A DNA stretch of 64,000 nt from Desulfovibrio sp. Huiquan2017 (GCF_017351175.1 NZ_JAFMPN010000014.1:2366-66365); one strand, 5' to 3'; shown: positions 10,436 through 18,994, numbered from the stretch's first letter. Notes: generated by a model from the letters alone, not told the origin. Made by a program: numbers and translations.

Positions 10436-11356
10436 ATGGCTATTTTGGTTGTTGGACACAAGAACCCTGACACCGACACCGTCGCTTCCGCGATTGGTGC
10501 CGCCGACCTGTACAGCAAACGTGGTATGGAAGCCAAGGCCGTGACTCAGGGAGAGATCGCTCCCGAGACCGCCTTCGTGCTCGAAAAGTTCGGTTTCGCC
10601 GCTCCTGAGATCGTCACCGACGCCACCGATCAGAAGATCATCCTGGTGGACCACACCGACATTTCCCAGACCATCGACAATCTGGACAAGGGTGAGCTTC
10701 TTGCCGTCGTTGATCACCACAAGCTGGGTGACATCACCACCGCCGGTCCGCTGGAGATGTGGGTCTGGCCCGTGGGCTGTTCCGCCACCGTGTTGAAGTC
10801 CATGTACGACTTCTACAATGTCGAGATTCCGGCCAATATCGCCGGTATCCTGCGGTGCGCCATCCTGAGCGACACCGTCATGTTCAAGTCCGTCACCTGT
10901 ACCGATGCCGACAAGGCCGCCGTCGAAGCCCTGGCCAAGATTGCCGGTGTCAATGACATCATGGCCCTGGGCATGGAGATGTTCAAGGTCAAGTCCGCCG
11001 TTGACGGCACCTCCGCCAGCGAGCTGGTTTTCCGCGACTACAAGGACTTCGACATGTCCGGCAACAAGGTTGGCATCGGCCAGTTGGAAGTCGTGGATCT
11101 GTCCATGCTGGACGCCCACAAGGATGCTCTGCAGGCCGAGATTGAGAAGGTCAAGGCCGATGGCCGTCATTCCGTCTTCCTGCTCTTGACCGATATCATG
11201 AAGGAAGGCTCCGAGATGCTCATAGCCTCCGACGATCCGGCTGTGGTCGAAAAGGCCTTCGGTATCGCCACCAAGGGCGAGCCCGTCTGGCTGGAAGGCG
11301 TCATGAGCCGCAAAAAGCAGGTCGCCCCCAACTTCATCAAGGCCTTCGAAGGCTAG
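10436..11356 (+). CDS. ppaC: manganese-dependent inorganic pyrophosphatase
   Basis: Family II pyrophosphatase of the DHH superfamily; it hydrolyses cytoplasmic PPi and pulls reactions such as ATP sulfurylase forward, which is essential in sulfate reducers. The 306-residue protein has the metal-binding motifs GHKNPDTDT near the N-terminus and VDHHKLGD (the DHH signature) near residue 90, and the DHHA2 C-terminal domain ending SRKKQVAPNF. AGGAGG at 10423-10428 fixes the ATG. It is a single-gene unit with its own terminator. Confidence 0.96.
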   Translation: MAILVVGHKNPDTDTVASAIGAADLYSKRGMEAKAVTQGEIAPETAFVLEKFGFAAPEIVTDATDQKIILVDHTDISQTIDNLDKGELLAVVDHHKLGDITTAGPLEMWVWPVGCSATVLKSMYDFYNVEIPANIAGILRCAILSDTVMFKSVTCTDADKAAVEALAKIAGVNDIMALGMEMFKVKSAVDGTSASELVFRDYKDFDMSGNKVGIGQLEVVDLSMLDAHKDALQAEIEKVKADGRHSVFLLLTDIMKEGSEMLIASDDPAVVEKAFGIATKGEPVWLEGVMSRKKQVAPNFIKAFEG

Positions 11357-11388
11357 TAGCTCAAGACTACTGTTAGTGCGCAAAGTCG

Positions 11389-11424
11389 GGCCCGCCAGCA
11401 TTGTGCTGGCGGGCCTTTGCTTTT
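11389..11424 (+). terminator. intrinsic terminator of ppaC
   Basis: A 12-bp perfect GC-rich stem (GGCCCGCCAGCA with its complement, 3-base loop) is followed by TTTGCTTTT. Confidence 0.9.
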
Positions 11425-11591
11425 GGCCGATACCCCGTAGCGACCGTCCGGACGGATCGCGGGGGCGATTGCCGTGCCGGGCCGGAGATGGGTTGAATCA
11501 CGCCCGACAAAGCACGCCTTAGCTGAGGGAGGGGGCTCTCGATCCCGCCGCACCTGGGCTTTCAACATCTTGATTTTCATTCATAAGCCCT
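11425..11591. other. gene-free spacer between ppaC and the dapA terminators
   Basis: Together with its flanking terminators this makes a 317-base stretch (11357-11673) without a gene. I see no promoter, repeat or RNA gene that I can name in it. Confidence 0.5.
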
Positions 11592-11618
11592 AAAAAAAAG
11601 GACGGCTTGTGGCCGTCC
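11592..11618 (-). terminator. second, downstream terminator of the dapA side
   Basis: On the minus strand a 7-bp GGACGGC/GCCGTCC stem with a 5-base loop is followed by eight T. It lies about 20 bases beyond the first hairpin, making a tandem terminator pair. Confidence 0.75.
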
Positions 11619-11637
11619 CTTTCGAGGAGATGACGAT

Positions 11638-11668
11638 AAAAGGCCCCGGCATATGCCGGGGCCTTTTT
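11638..11668. terminator. bidirectional terminator after dapA
   Basis: A perfect palindromic stem AAAAGGCCCCGGCAT and its complement, with T-tracts on both strands; it starts 6 bases beyond the dapA stop. Confidence 0.9.
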
Positions 11669-11673
11669 AAATA

Positions 11674-12555
11674 TCACAAAAGACCGGCGGTTTTCAGCAC
11701 GGCTTTCAATTTGGGTTTGTTCTCGTCCTGCAAGGGAACTATAGGCAGGCGGAACTCCGCATCCTTGAAGATGCCCATCATGGCCAGGGCGGTCTTGACC
11801 GGGATGGGATTGGTCTCCAGGAACATGGCCCGATTGACCGGGGCCAGCTTGAGATTCAGTTCCAGGGCCTTTTCATGATCCTTGTCGAAGAACGCCTTGC
11901 ACATGGCGCTCATGGCCTTGGGCATGATGTTGGAGGTGACGGAGATCACGCCGACGCCGCCCACGGCGAGCAGGGGCAGGGCCGTGAAATCGTCTCCGGA
12001 CAACAGCTTGAAATCGCGACCGCAGAATTCCACGACCTCGGCGCACTGGCAGAGGTTGCCGGTGGCCTCCTTTACGGCGATGGCTTCGGGAACCGCGTCC
12101 TTGATCATCTTCAGCGTGGAGGGCAGACAGTTCAGGCCGGTCCGTCCGGGCACGTTGTAGATGACCATGGGCATGGACGTCGCGTCAGCGATGGCCTTGA
12201 AGTGGGCCACCAAGCCGCCGGGAGTCGGTTTGTTGTAGTAGGGCGTGATTTGCAGGGTGGCGTCGGCTCCGGCGTCCCGGGCCATCTTGGTCAGTTCGAT
12301 GGCCTCTCTGGTGGAGTTGGACCCGGCACCGGCGATGACGGGCACGCGGCCTTTGGTCTGATCCACGCAAATTTTAATGACCCGTCCCTGTTCTTCATGG
12401 GACATGGTCGCAGCTTCGCCGGTAGTGCCGCAGGGCACCAGCCCGTCGATACCCTGCTCGATCTGCCATTCAATGAAATCGCGGTAGGTCGATTCATCAA
12501 CCTCGCCATCCTTGAAGGGCGTCGAGAGAGCGGTGAAGGCTCCTCGTAATTCCAT
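11674..12555 (-). CDS. dapA: 4-hydroxy-tetrahydrodipicolinate synthase
   Basis: Condenses pyruvate with aspartate semialdehyde, the first step specific to lysine and diaminopimelate. The 293-residue TIM barrel carries the Schiff-base Lys162 in AVKEATGN, the catalytic Tyr133 in VIYNVPGRTG and the GTTGE phosphate-like loop near residue 43. Two in-frame ATGs exist; AGGAGG at 12564-12569 is only 2 bases from the first (12561) but 8 from the second (12555), so I take 12555. It appears to be a single-gene unit closed by tandem terminators. Confidence 0.96.
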   Translation of the reverse strand: MELRGAFTALSTPFKDGEVDESTYRDFIEWQIEQGIDGLVPCGTTGEAATMSHEEQGRVIKICVDQTKGRVPVIAGAGSNSTREAIELTKMARDAGADATLQITPYYNKPTPGGLVAHFKAIADATSMPMVIYNVPGRTGLNCLPSTLKMIKDAVPEAIAVKEATGNLCQCAEVVEFCGRDFKLLSGDDFTALPLLAVGGVGVISVTSNIMPKAMSAMCKAFFDKDHEKALELNLKLAPVNRAMFLETNPIPVKTALAMMGIFKDAEFRLPIVPLQDENKPKLKAVLKTAGLL

Positions 12556-12604
12556 CGTCATCTCCTCCTAGAGTATAGCTAGCCATCCGAAAAAAATGTC
12601 CATT

Positions 12605-13465
12605 TTATTGAAACAGGGCATCTATCTCCGGATTATCCTTGATCGCGTCATTCATGCCTATGGAAGACGATGTATAATTCTTCGTTTCTTCCCAGGCAAA
12701 TAAATTTTCACGTTTTGGCCATTCCAGAATGTTGACCTCGACCAGACTGCGGCCCTTGTCGTAGGGCCTGGCCCAGAGGCAGCGTCCGTCGGCCTGGACG
12801 CGTCCGTTGATGCCTGACCCGCCACCGCTACCCAGAAGTATGTCCGGGACCTGGGCCGGATTCGACTTGAGATAGTCGCTTTCGGCCACCCAGCCCCAGT
12901 CGCACAGGCCGATGAGCAAATCCACCTTGGCCCGCTCCGTCTTGATCTGCCGGGAAATCCGGTCGATCTGTTCCGGCGATGGCCCGTCGGCCCCATCGGG
13001 CAGGGACGGGTAGCGCAGGAAGCCGACCTTGCGGCCGCCCGGGATGTCCCGCACGGTGAACGGTTCTTCCTCGGCCATTTTCTGCCATGGCCAGCGGGGC
13101 ACGTCATCCTCGGCCAAGGCTTTGCCTTCCCGCGCCGAGAGCAGTCCCACGTCGTAGTGCAAGGCGTTGTAGGCCTTGCTCAGGGCGACCATGGTCGTGG
13201 CCAGTCCTGGGTTGCCGTTCGGACGCAAAAATTCCCAGGCGCCGGAGACCAGCAGCCGGGGAGCGTCCGTTTGACGGGCGTTCATAAAATACGTGGCCCG
13301 ACGGGCCACCCCTCCGAGGGTTTTGCCGCCTCAGGTCGGGCATGGCCGCACCGTGCCATACGTATTTGCCGAGTAAAGGATGGTCAAAACAGAACCCTGC
13401 GCGCGGGCGTCGCCGCACACAAGGAACAGGACCGCCAGAAACAGGCAGTATGAGAGTCGTCGCAT
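12605..13465 (-). CDS. UshA-like exported protein, probable selenoprotein (TGA = Sec45)
   Basis: The frame begins at ATG 13465 one base after the HU stop, encodes a signal peptide (residues 1-22, ending ARA), continues with LTILYSANTYGTVRPCPT, meets TGA at 13331-13333, and goes on in the same frame for 241 residues (GGKTLGGVARRATYF...). Read as selenocysteine, it gives a 286-residue periplasmic protein with a CPTU redox-type motif. The layout (ILYSANTYG, GGVARRAT, LLVSGAWEF) parallels UshA/5'-nucleotidases (ILHTND-H, GGLARRAT, LLDAGD), but the metal ligands Asp and His are replaced, so phosphatase activity is unlikely. From memory, such families are named UshA-like (seleno)protein; I could not verify this. 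A start at GTG 13309 would lose the signal peptide. Confidence 0.82.
13293..13309 (-). promoter_or_regulatory. bacterial SECIS-like hairpin downstream of the in-frame TGA
   Basis: On the minus strand GTGGCCC-GTC-GGGCCAC forms a perfect 7-bp stem whose loop begins with GU. The loop G lies 29 bases after the TGA, inside the 16-37 base window described for bacterial SECIS elements recognised by SelB. Confidence 0.7.
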
Positions 13466-13466
13466 C

Positions 13467-13742
13467 CTACTGGTTGATGTATTCCTTCAACTCTTTGCCA
13501 GGACGGAAGAAGGGAAGTTTCTTGGGTCGAACCTGGACAACCGTCCCGGTCTTGGGATTGCGTCCGGTGTACCCTTCGTAATCTTTGATCTTGAAGCTGC
13601 CAAAACCGCGAATTTCCACTCGGTCGCCTTTGAGCAGGGCTTCCTTGACGGAGTCCACGAAGGCGCCGACCACTTTGGTGGCCTCGTCAACGTGCATTTT
13701 CTTCTGTTCGGACAGAGCCTTGATCAATTCGCTCTTGTTCAT
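13467..13742 (-). CDS. HU-family DNA-binding protein
   Basis: A 91-residue HU/IHF-type nucleoid protein, starting MNKSELIKAL, with the DNA-clamping beta arm GYTGRNPKTG and the conserved FKPGK-like end FRPGKELKEYI. HU dimers bend and compact DNA. It has its own promoter candidate and is followed after one base by the selenoprotein gene, an unusual pairing of a high-level nucleoid gene with an exported redox-type protein. A second HU gene lies at 26565. Confidence 0.95.
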   Translation of the reverse strand: MNKSELIKALSEQKKMHVDEATKVVGAFVDSVKEALLKGDRVEIRGFGSFKIKDYEGYTGRNPKTGTVVQVRPKKLPFFRPGKELKEYINQ

Positions 13743-13754
13743 GATGTTCCCCCT

Positions 13755-13768
13755 GAAACATATGTTTC
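13755..13768. promoter_or_regulatory. perfect 14-bp palindrome in the HU leader
   Basis: GAAACATATGTTTC lies 13 bases upstream of the HU ATG, just before the Shine-Dalgarno. It could be an operator or an RNA hairpin; no known regulator comes to mind. Confidence 0.5.
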
Positions 13769-13832
13769 CCGCAGGTTCCGAAATTGGCCCTGGGAGGTAA
13801 CAAAAAAATATTCAGTCCATAAATTCTTACTA

Positions 13833-13862
13833 ACTATGCCGAAAAATGGCTCTTTTCGTCAA
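13833..13862 (-). promoter_or_regulatory. candidate promoter for HU and the selenoprotein
   Basis: On the minus strand TTGACG and CATAGT are 18 bases apart, just downstream of the flhG stop; the leader would be about 85 bases. Confidence 0.5.
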
Positions 13863-13879
13863 CCATTATTTCTCGAATT

Positions 13880-14689
13880 TCATTCCGAAGGAAAATCTTT
13901 CAAAATGGGACGGCCGCCGATGCGTTCGCGGTTGTCCTCGCGGTAGCGGACGAGCTTCTTGGCAATGCCGACAATATCCTTGCTGGCCGTGGCTTGCGGG
14001 GCGAATTTGAGGAGCGGCGTCTGGCGGCGGACCGACTCGACCAGGGTGCGGTCCTGGTGCACGAAGCCAAGGTAACGCAACTCGATGTTCAGGAAATTCA
14101 AGCAGGCCGCATTGAGGCGTTCGAAGGTCTGCTTGGCCTCTTTGGCGCTGGTGGCCTGGTTGATCAGGACCAGGAAATCCTTGATGTCATGCTGGGTGGT
14201 CAGGACCTTGATCATGGCGTAGCTGTCGGTCAGGGAAGTGGGCTCCGGGGTGACCACCACCACGCGCAATTGGGTCAGGGAGGCCAGGGAAAGGACCGTA
14301 TGACTGATGCCCGCCCCGAGATCAAGCATGAGAAAGTCATATTTCCCGGCGATGTCGATGAGCTTCTTGAACAGGATGTCCTGCAGGTCTTCGTCCATCT
14401 CCACCAGTTCGGGCACGCCGCTGGTGGCCGGGAGCATGTCGAAGCCGTCCTCGATGGACACCAGGACGTCCTCCGTCTCCACGCCGGTCTGCAACAGGTC
14501 GTGCAGGTTGCGGTCAGGGGAGATGCCGAGCAGCACGTCGAGATTGGCCAGCCCAAGGTCGCAGTCCATGAGCATGGACGTGATGTGCATGGCATGCAGG
14601 GCATAGCCGAGGTTGAGCACGATATTGGTCTTGCCGACTCCGCCCTTGCCGCTCATGATCGAGAGACTGAGTGTATTGTTGTGATTCAT
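13880..14689 (-). CDS. MinD/ParA-family ATPase, FlhG-like
   Basis: A 269-residue deviant Walker-A ATPase: SGKGGVGKTN at residues 13-22, the switch MDCDLGLANLD at about 41-51, and LMLDLGAGISH. Gly-Leu-Ala-Asn-Leu-Asp after the switch Asp and the lack of a clear C-terminal MinD amphipathic helix point to FlhG (MotR/YlxH), which sets flagellar number, rather than MinD. Its partner FlhF is not in the window, so the assignment is tentative. It follows the diguanylate cyclase gene by 12 bases, a plausible motility/c-di-GMP pair. Confidence 0.8.
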   Translation of the reverse strand: MNHNNTLSLSIMSGKGGVGKTNIVLNLGYALHAMHITSMLMDCDLGLANLDVLLGISPDRNLHDLLQTGVETEDVLVSIEDGFDMLPATSGVPELVEMDEDLQDILFKKLIDIAGKYDFLMLDLGAGISHTVLSLASLTQLRVVVVTPEPTSLTDSYAMIKVLTTQHDIKDFLVLINQATSAKEAKQTFERLNAACLNFLNIELRYLGFVHQDRTLVESVRRQTPLLKFAPQATASKDIVGIAKKLVRYREDNRERIGGRPILKDFPSE

Positions 14690-14701
14690 TGTCCGTCTCC
14701 G

Positions 14702-15553
14702 TTATTTCCCGCCGAACAGGAACTGTTTTTCGTTGGCGTGCACCAGGGTCTCGTTGGGGACGTTGTCTGCGAAGGGGAGGCTGGATACCTTGATCTGATT
14801 TTTGCCTGCGGCCTTGGCTTCGTAGAGTGCGCTGTCGGCCAGTTCGATCAGTTCCTTGTCCGAAATTTTCACGCTCCCCTTGTAGCAGGTCAGGCCGACG
14901 GAACAGGTGACGTGAAAGGTCCCGTTTCCGTCCGGGGCGGTGAATTCTATCTGTCTGAATTCCTGAAGCAGCCTGTTCAGGAGCCGCTGAGCCTTGACCA
15001 GGCCGGATCCCGCCATGATCAGGGCGAATTCCTCGCCGCCGAAGCGGGCCGCCAGGTCATAGCGCCGGGTGGTCGCCTTCAGGTGTCCGGCAAAGGTGCT
15101 CAGCACCTCGTCCCCCTTCTGGTGCCCGTAGGTGTCGTTGACCCGCTTGAAGTCGTCCAGATCGAAGATGGCTAGGGAGAGGGGGGAGCGGGCGCGCTTG
15201 GAACGCTCAATCTCGATGTCCAGGATGCGGTCGAAGGCCCGACGGTTGGCCAGCCCGGTGAGCGGGTCGTGGTCGGTTTGGTAGGCCAGCCGCTCCAGGG
15301 TTTCCTGGAACCGCTTCAACTGTGGATAGGCGCCGCCGTCGATGGGCAGGGAGAGCCATTGCCCGAGGTCGCGTCGGGCGGCAATGGATTCCCACTCCTC
15401 GCAGGAGATCCCATGGATAAGCCGGAAGACCCAGACCGATCGGTCCATTTTTTCTCCGGCCTCCCGGGTGTAGGCGCACAGCTCCTCCTGAAGGGCGGAG
15501 AGTTCCGAGGCCAATTCGTTCGCGGGGAATTTAATTTTTTTGTCCGTGGGCAT
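14702..15553 (-). CDS. diguanylate cyclase (GGDEF domain)
   Basis: The 283-residue cytoplasmic protein has an N-terminal helical region of about 100 residues without a recognised sensor, and a C-terminal GGDEF domain starting near DPLTGLANRRAFD. The active site reads RFGGEEF, and RRYD five residues upstream is the product-inhibition I-site, so the enzyme should make c-di-GMP from two GTP and be feedback-inhibited. The start overlaps the prfB 3' end by 23 bases, and no strong Shine-Dalgarno precedes it, suggesting coupled translation. Confidence 0.9.
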   Translation of the reverse strand: MPTDKKIKFPANELASELSALQEELCAYTREAGEKMDRSVWVFRLIHGISCEEWESIAARRDLGQWLSLPIDGGAYPQLKRFQETLERLAYQTDHDPLTGLANRRAFDRILDIEIERSKRARSPLSLAIFDLDDFKRVNDTYGHQKGDEVLSTFAGHLKATTRRYDLAARFGGEEFALIMAGSGLVKAQRLLNRLLQEFRQIEFTAPDGNGTFHVTCSVGLTCYKGSVKISDKELIELADSALYEAKAAGKNQIKVSSLPFADNVPNETLVHANEKQFLFGGK

Positions 15554-16653
15554 GGATGAATAATAGGTAGTTTCGAATCATTTCGTCCAGATCGCCGTCC
15601 AGGAATGCGTCTACGTTGCCGCTTTCGCTGTTGGATCGGTGGTCCTTGACCAAACGATACGGTTGTAGGGTATAGGTCCGTATCTGGCTGCCCCAGGCAA
15701 TGGCGTCCTTGGCCTGGTAGTCCTGCCTACGGCTCTCTTCGATCTTCTTCAGTTCCCGCTCATACAGCCGCGCCTTGACCAAGCGCAGGGCCGTGGCCTT
15801 GTTGCGGTGCTGGGACTTTTCGTTCTGGCACTGGGCCACGATGCCGGTGGGAATGTGGGTAATGCGCACGGCCGAACTGGTCTTGTTCACGGACTGGCCG
15901 CCGGGGCCGCTGGACCGGAAGGTATCGATCCGCAGATCTTCGTCCTTGACCTCGATCTCGATGTCCTCGTCCATGTCCGGATAGACGTCCACCGAAGCGA
16001 ACGAAGTGTGCCGTCGGCCCGAGGAATCGAAGGGTGAGATGCGGATGAGCCGGTGCACGCCGGTTTCGCCCTTGAGCAGGCCGTAGGCGAACAGCCCCTC
16101 GATTTGCAGGGTCACGGACTTCAGTCCCGCTTCCTCGCCCGCCTGATAGTCCAGTTGGGTGACTTTGAACCCCTTGCGCTCGGCGTAGCGGTTGTACATG
16201 CGGAGCAGCATCTCGGCCCAGTCCTGGGATTCGACGCCGCCCGCCCCGGGGTGGATTTCAAGGATGGCGTTGCTCTTGTCGTGCTCAAAGGCGAACATGG
16301 TCGCCAGCTCGGTTCCGGCCAGCCTCTCGCGGAGCAGTCGCACCTGGGCGTCGAGGGCGGACAGGGATTCCTCTTCCCCGGGATCCTCCTGGGCCAGCTC
16401 AAGCCAGGCATCCAGGTCGTCCTTGGCCTCGGACAGGCCGTCGTACATCTCAAGCTTGGTGGCAAGCTGGCTCTTTTCCTTGAGCAGCGGAGTCAGGGCC
16501 TCGGGATTGTCCCAGGCCCCGGGCTTGGAGAGTTCCTTTTCTATCTCGTCGAGGCGCGTTTTGGTCTCGGCGTAGTCAAAGACGCCCCCAGAGAGATTCG
16601 TATTGGTCGAGGAGGTCCGCCGAAGCGGCTTTGAGTTCGGGATATTCCAGCAT
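15531..16653 (-). CDS. prfB: peptide chain release factor 2, with +1 programmed frameshift
   Basis: RF2 terminates translation at UGA and UAA. The first 25 codons (16653-16579, starting MLEYPELK) end at an in-frame TGA; a +1 shift resumes at GAC 16577 and yields a protein of about 373 residues, the normal RF2 length. The downstream part has the stop-codon-reading and catalytic signatures, including GGQ in [12 protein letters not shown]. The start overlaps the lnt stop in TAATG. The recoding makes RF2 synthesis autoregulatory, since low RF2 favours frameshifting. A caller that ignores the shift would start at ATG 16448 and lose 68 residues. Confidence 0.95.
16576..16590 (-). promoter_or_regulatory. 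RF2 programmed +1 frameshift signal
   Basis: The minus strand reads TGGGGGCGTCTTTGAC: an internal Shine-Dalgarno-like GGGGG three bases before CTT-TGA-C, the same arrangement as in E. coli prfB. Confidence 0.95.
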
Positions 16654-18170
16654 TATTGAGCTATTCCTTTATTTCGTCGGGATGCATACAGGATGAAGCC
16701 GAAGGCGGCCGCGGTCATCACGTAGATGAACGATTCAAGCCAGTCACAGATGCGATGATACACGGTATCGACCGTAAGAGCAGCGATTTTCATGCTCAGG
16801 CTCTCGGCCCGGAACTGGCTGGACACGGCGGCTCGGCGGCCCACCGGATCAATGAAGGCGGAAATGCCCGTGTTGGTGCAGCGGACCAGCCAGCGGCCCT
16901 GTTCCACGGCCCGCATGGTTGCCAGGTCGAGGTGCTGCCCCGGCGCGGAGGTGTTGCCGAACCAGGCGTCGTTGCTGATGTTCACCAGCACGTTGGCGCC
17001 GCGTTCCACCTGTTGCTGAGCAAGTTCCGGAAAGATGGCTTCATAACAGATGAGCATGCCCAACGCAACGCCGTTCAGCTTGAGTGGCCGGTTGTCCACG
17101 CCCGGCTTGAAGTCGCCCGCGGCCTGGACCAGTTTCTTGAAGGGCACCCATTCCTCGAAGGGCATGTATTCGCCGAAGGGCACCAGATGCTCCTTGTCGT
17201 AGGACTGGAGGGTCAACCCCATGGAGTCCATGAGCCAGGCCCGGTTATGGAGCACGTAGGCATTGGTCTTCATGTCGGTCACGCGGTAGGCGGGCGAGCC
17301 GGTGATGATCGGGGTGTCGGTCTTGCGGGCCAAGGTCTCCAGAGCCTTGCGGTAGGGAGACTGGTCCTGGAGATAGAAAGGCATGGCCGTTTCGGGCCAG
17401 ATGACCACCTTGGGATGGTTTGCGGCGATGGCTGTGGCGCTCAGTTCGGCGTATTTCCGGACGGTCGCCATTTGGTAGGAGGGGTCCCATTTCTGGCCCT
17501 GGTCCACGTTGCCCTGGACCAGGGTGACCATGTAATCGGGCTTGCCCGTGTCGAAGGTTGCGGCGCGGTAAAGGCCGAAGCCGGTGATCATTGCGGCCAG
17601 CGTCACGGCCAGGACCAGGGCGCCGCGATAGGTCGCGCAGAGTAGCAGCGCCACGGCCAGGGCCGCGAACAGTCCGGACAGGCCGAAGGCCCCAATGACC
17701 GACGCGCCCTGTACGGCAAAGGGCCAGTCGGCAAAGGCCGAGGACAGGTTCATCCACGGGAAGCCCGAGAACAGGGTCTCCATGAGCATTTCCATGCTCG
17801 CCCAGGCGAACCCGGCCAACAGGCAGAGGGGGATGCCGTCGATGCCCTTGCCCGCAATGTGCATGGCATAGGAAAACAGGCCGAAATACAGACCGATGAA
17901 TGCGGCCAGCAGCACCGGGCAGGGCAGGGCGATGAACCACGGCAGTCCGCCGTATATCTGCACCGGGATGACCATCCAGTAGAAGCAGCCCGTGGCCGCC
18001 AGGGTCCCGGCCAGCCAACCGAAGCGGAAGGCCTTGCCGCCGGACACGGCGCGCAGGCCGATCCAGGCCAGCCCCAGGGGGAAGGCAAGCGCCGCCGGAG
18101 GGAAGTGAAGGAGCGGGTTGGCGAACCCGATCCAGGCCCCCAGCGTTGCGAGAAGTACCAGCTTGAGCAC
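16653..18170 (-). CDS. lnt: apolipoprotein N-acyltransferase
   Basis: Lnt adds the third acyl chain to the N-terminal Cys of lipoproteins at the outer face of the inner membrane. The 505-residue protein has about six N-terminal membrane segments (residues 1-200) followed by a nitrilase-fold domain with the catalytic triad visible as Glu in VVIWPETAMPF, Lys in YDKEHLVPFGEYMPF and Cys in LICYEAIFPE. It is preceded by a corC-type gene with a 2-base gap, the classical corC-lnt pair. Confidence 0.96.
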   Translation of the reverse strand: MLKLVLLATLGAWIGFANPLLHFPPAALAFPLGLAWIGLRAVSGGKAFRFGWLAGTLAATGCFYWMVIPVQIYGGLPWFIALPCPVLLAAFIGLYFGLFSYAMHIAGKGIDGIPLCLLAGFAWASMEMLMETLFSGFPWMNLSSAFADWPFAVQGASVIGAFGLSGLFAALAVALLLCATYRGALVLAVTLAAMITGFGLYRAATFDTGKPDYMVTLVQGNVDQGQKWDPSYQMATVRKYAELSATAIAANHPKVVIWPETAMPFYLQDQSPYRKALETLARKTDTPIITGSPAYRVTDMKTNAYVLHNRAWLMDSMGLTLQSYDKEHLVPFGEYMPFEEWVPFKKLVQAAGDFKPGVDNRPLKLNGVALGMLICYEAIFPELAQQQVERGANVLVNISNDAWFGNTSAPGQHLDLATMRAVEQGRWLVRCTNTGISAFIDPVGRRAAVSSQFRAESLSMKIAALTVDTVYHRICDWLESFIYVMTAAAFGFILYASRRNKGIAQ

Positions 18171-18172
18171 GC

Positions 18173-18994
18173 CTACGCGATCCCCAGGGGTTCGACCTTG
18201 ATGGTCCAGATCTGGCGCTCGTCGGCCTCCATGACCGTGAACCGCCAGCCCGAGAACGTGTACAGTGTCCCCTGATCCGGGATGCGCCCGGCCAAGTCGG
18301 CCAGGAAACCGCCGATGGAGTCCACCTCGTCGCTTTCCAGGGTCAGGCCGAACTTGCGGTTGACGTCTTCCAGCGGGGCGCGCCCCGAGACGATAAAGGT
18401 GCCGTCGGAATAATCCTGGATTTCGTCTGGGCGTTGCTCGTCGTATTCGTCCGAGATTTCGCCGACGATCTCTTCGAGAACGTCCTCCATGGTAACCATG
18501 CCCGAGGTCCCGCCGTATTCGTCCTGGACGACGGCCATATGCAGCTTTTCTTTTTTGAAATAGGCCAGGACCTCGTCCAGCGGCTTGTCCTCGGCAACAA
18601 AGAAGGCCGGCCGCAGGAGTTCCACCACGGGCCGGTCAATCTGGCCGTTGAGCAACGGCTCCAGGAGATCCTTGGCGTGGACCAGGCCGAAGATATGGTC
18701 CTTGTTGTCCTGATAGATGGGAATGCGCGAGTGGGCGCCCTGATTGACGATGAGCTCGGCCACATCCTTGACGGTGCTGGAGGCGTCGGCGCAGACCATG
18801 TCCGTGCGCGGGACCATGATCTCCTCCACGAGCTTCTGGTCAAGGCCGAGCACGTTCAGGAGCATGGAGACTTCATGACTTTCCAGCTCGCCGTCGGCTT
18901 TGGCTTCGAGGATGTGCTCCTCTATCTGATGGTCGTTGTTGCCGAATAGTTTTTTAAAAATATGGCGGAATCGACTGTCGGGTTCTTCGTCCAA
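18173..18994 (-). CDS. CBS-domain protein of the HlyC/CorC family
   Basis: A 273-residue cytoplasmic protein with a short acidic N-terminus, two CBS domains (VPRTDMVCADASSTVKDV and the region around RPAFFVAEDKPLDEVL) and a C-terminal CorC_HlyC domain (YSDGTFIVSGRAPLEDVN). E. coli CorC is linked to magnesium/cobalt efflux, but the molecular role of the family is uncertain. The start is TTG 18994, supported by AAGGAG 7 bases upstream. It leads the corC-lnt-prfB-cyclase-flhG series. Confidence 0.9.
   Translation of the reverse strand: MDEEPDSRFRHIFKKLFGNNDHQIEEHILEAKADGELESHEVSMLLNVLGLDQKLVEEIMVPRTDMVCADASSTVKDVAELIVNQGAHSRIPIYQDNKDHIFGLVHAKDLLEPLLNGQIDRPVVELLRPAFFVAEDKPLDEVLAYFKKEKLHMAVVQDEYGGTSGMVTMEDVLEEIVGEISDEYDEQRPDEIQDYSDGTFIVSGRAPLEDVNRKFGLTLESDEVDSIGGFLADLAGRIPDQGTLYTFSGWRFTVMEADERQIWTIKVEPLGIA

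Noticed and set aside
12605-13309. Reading the UshA-like gene as a 234-residue protein starting at GTG 13309
   Set aside because: This would drop an intact signal peptide in the same frame and start inside a strong hairpin without a ribosome site; the Sec interpretation explains all of the sequence.
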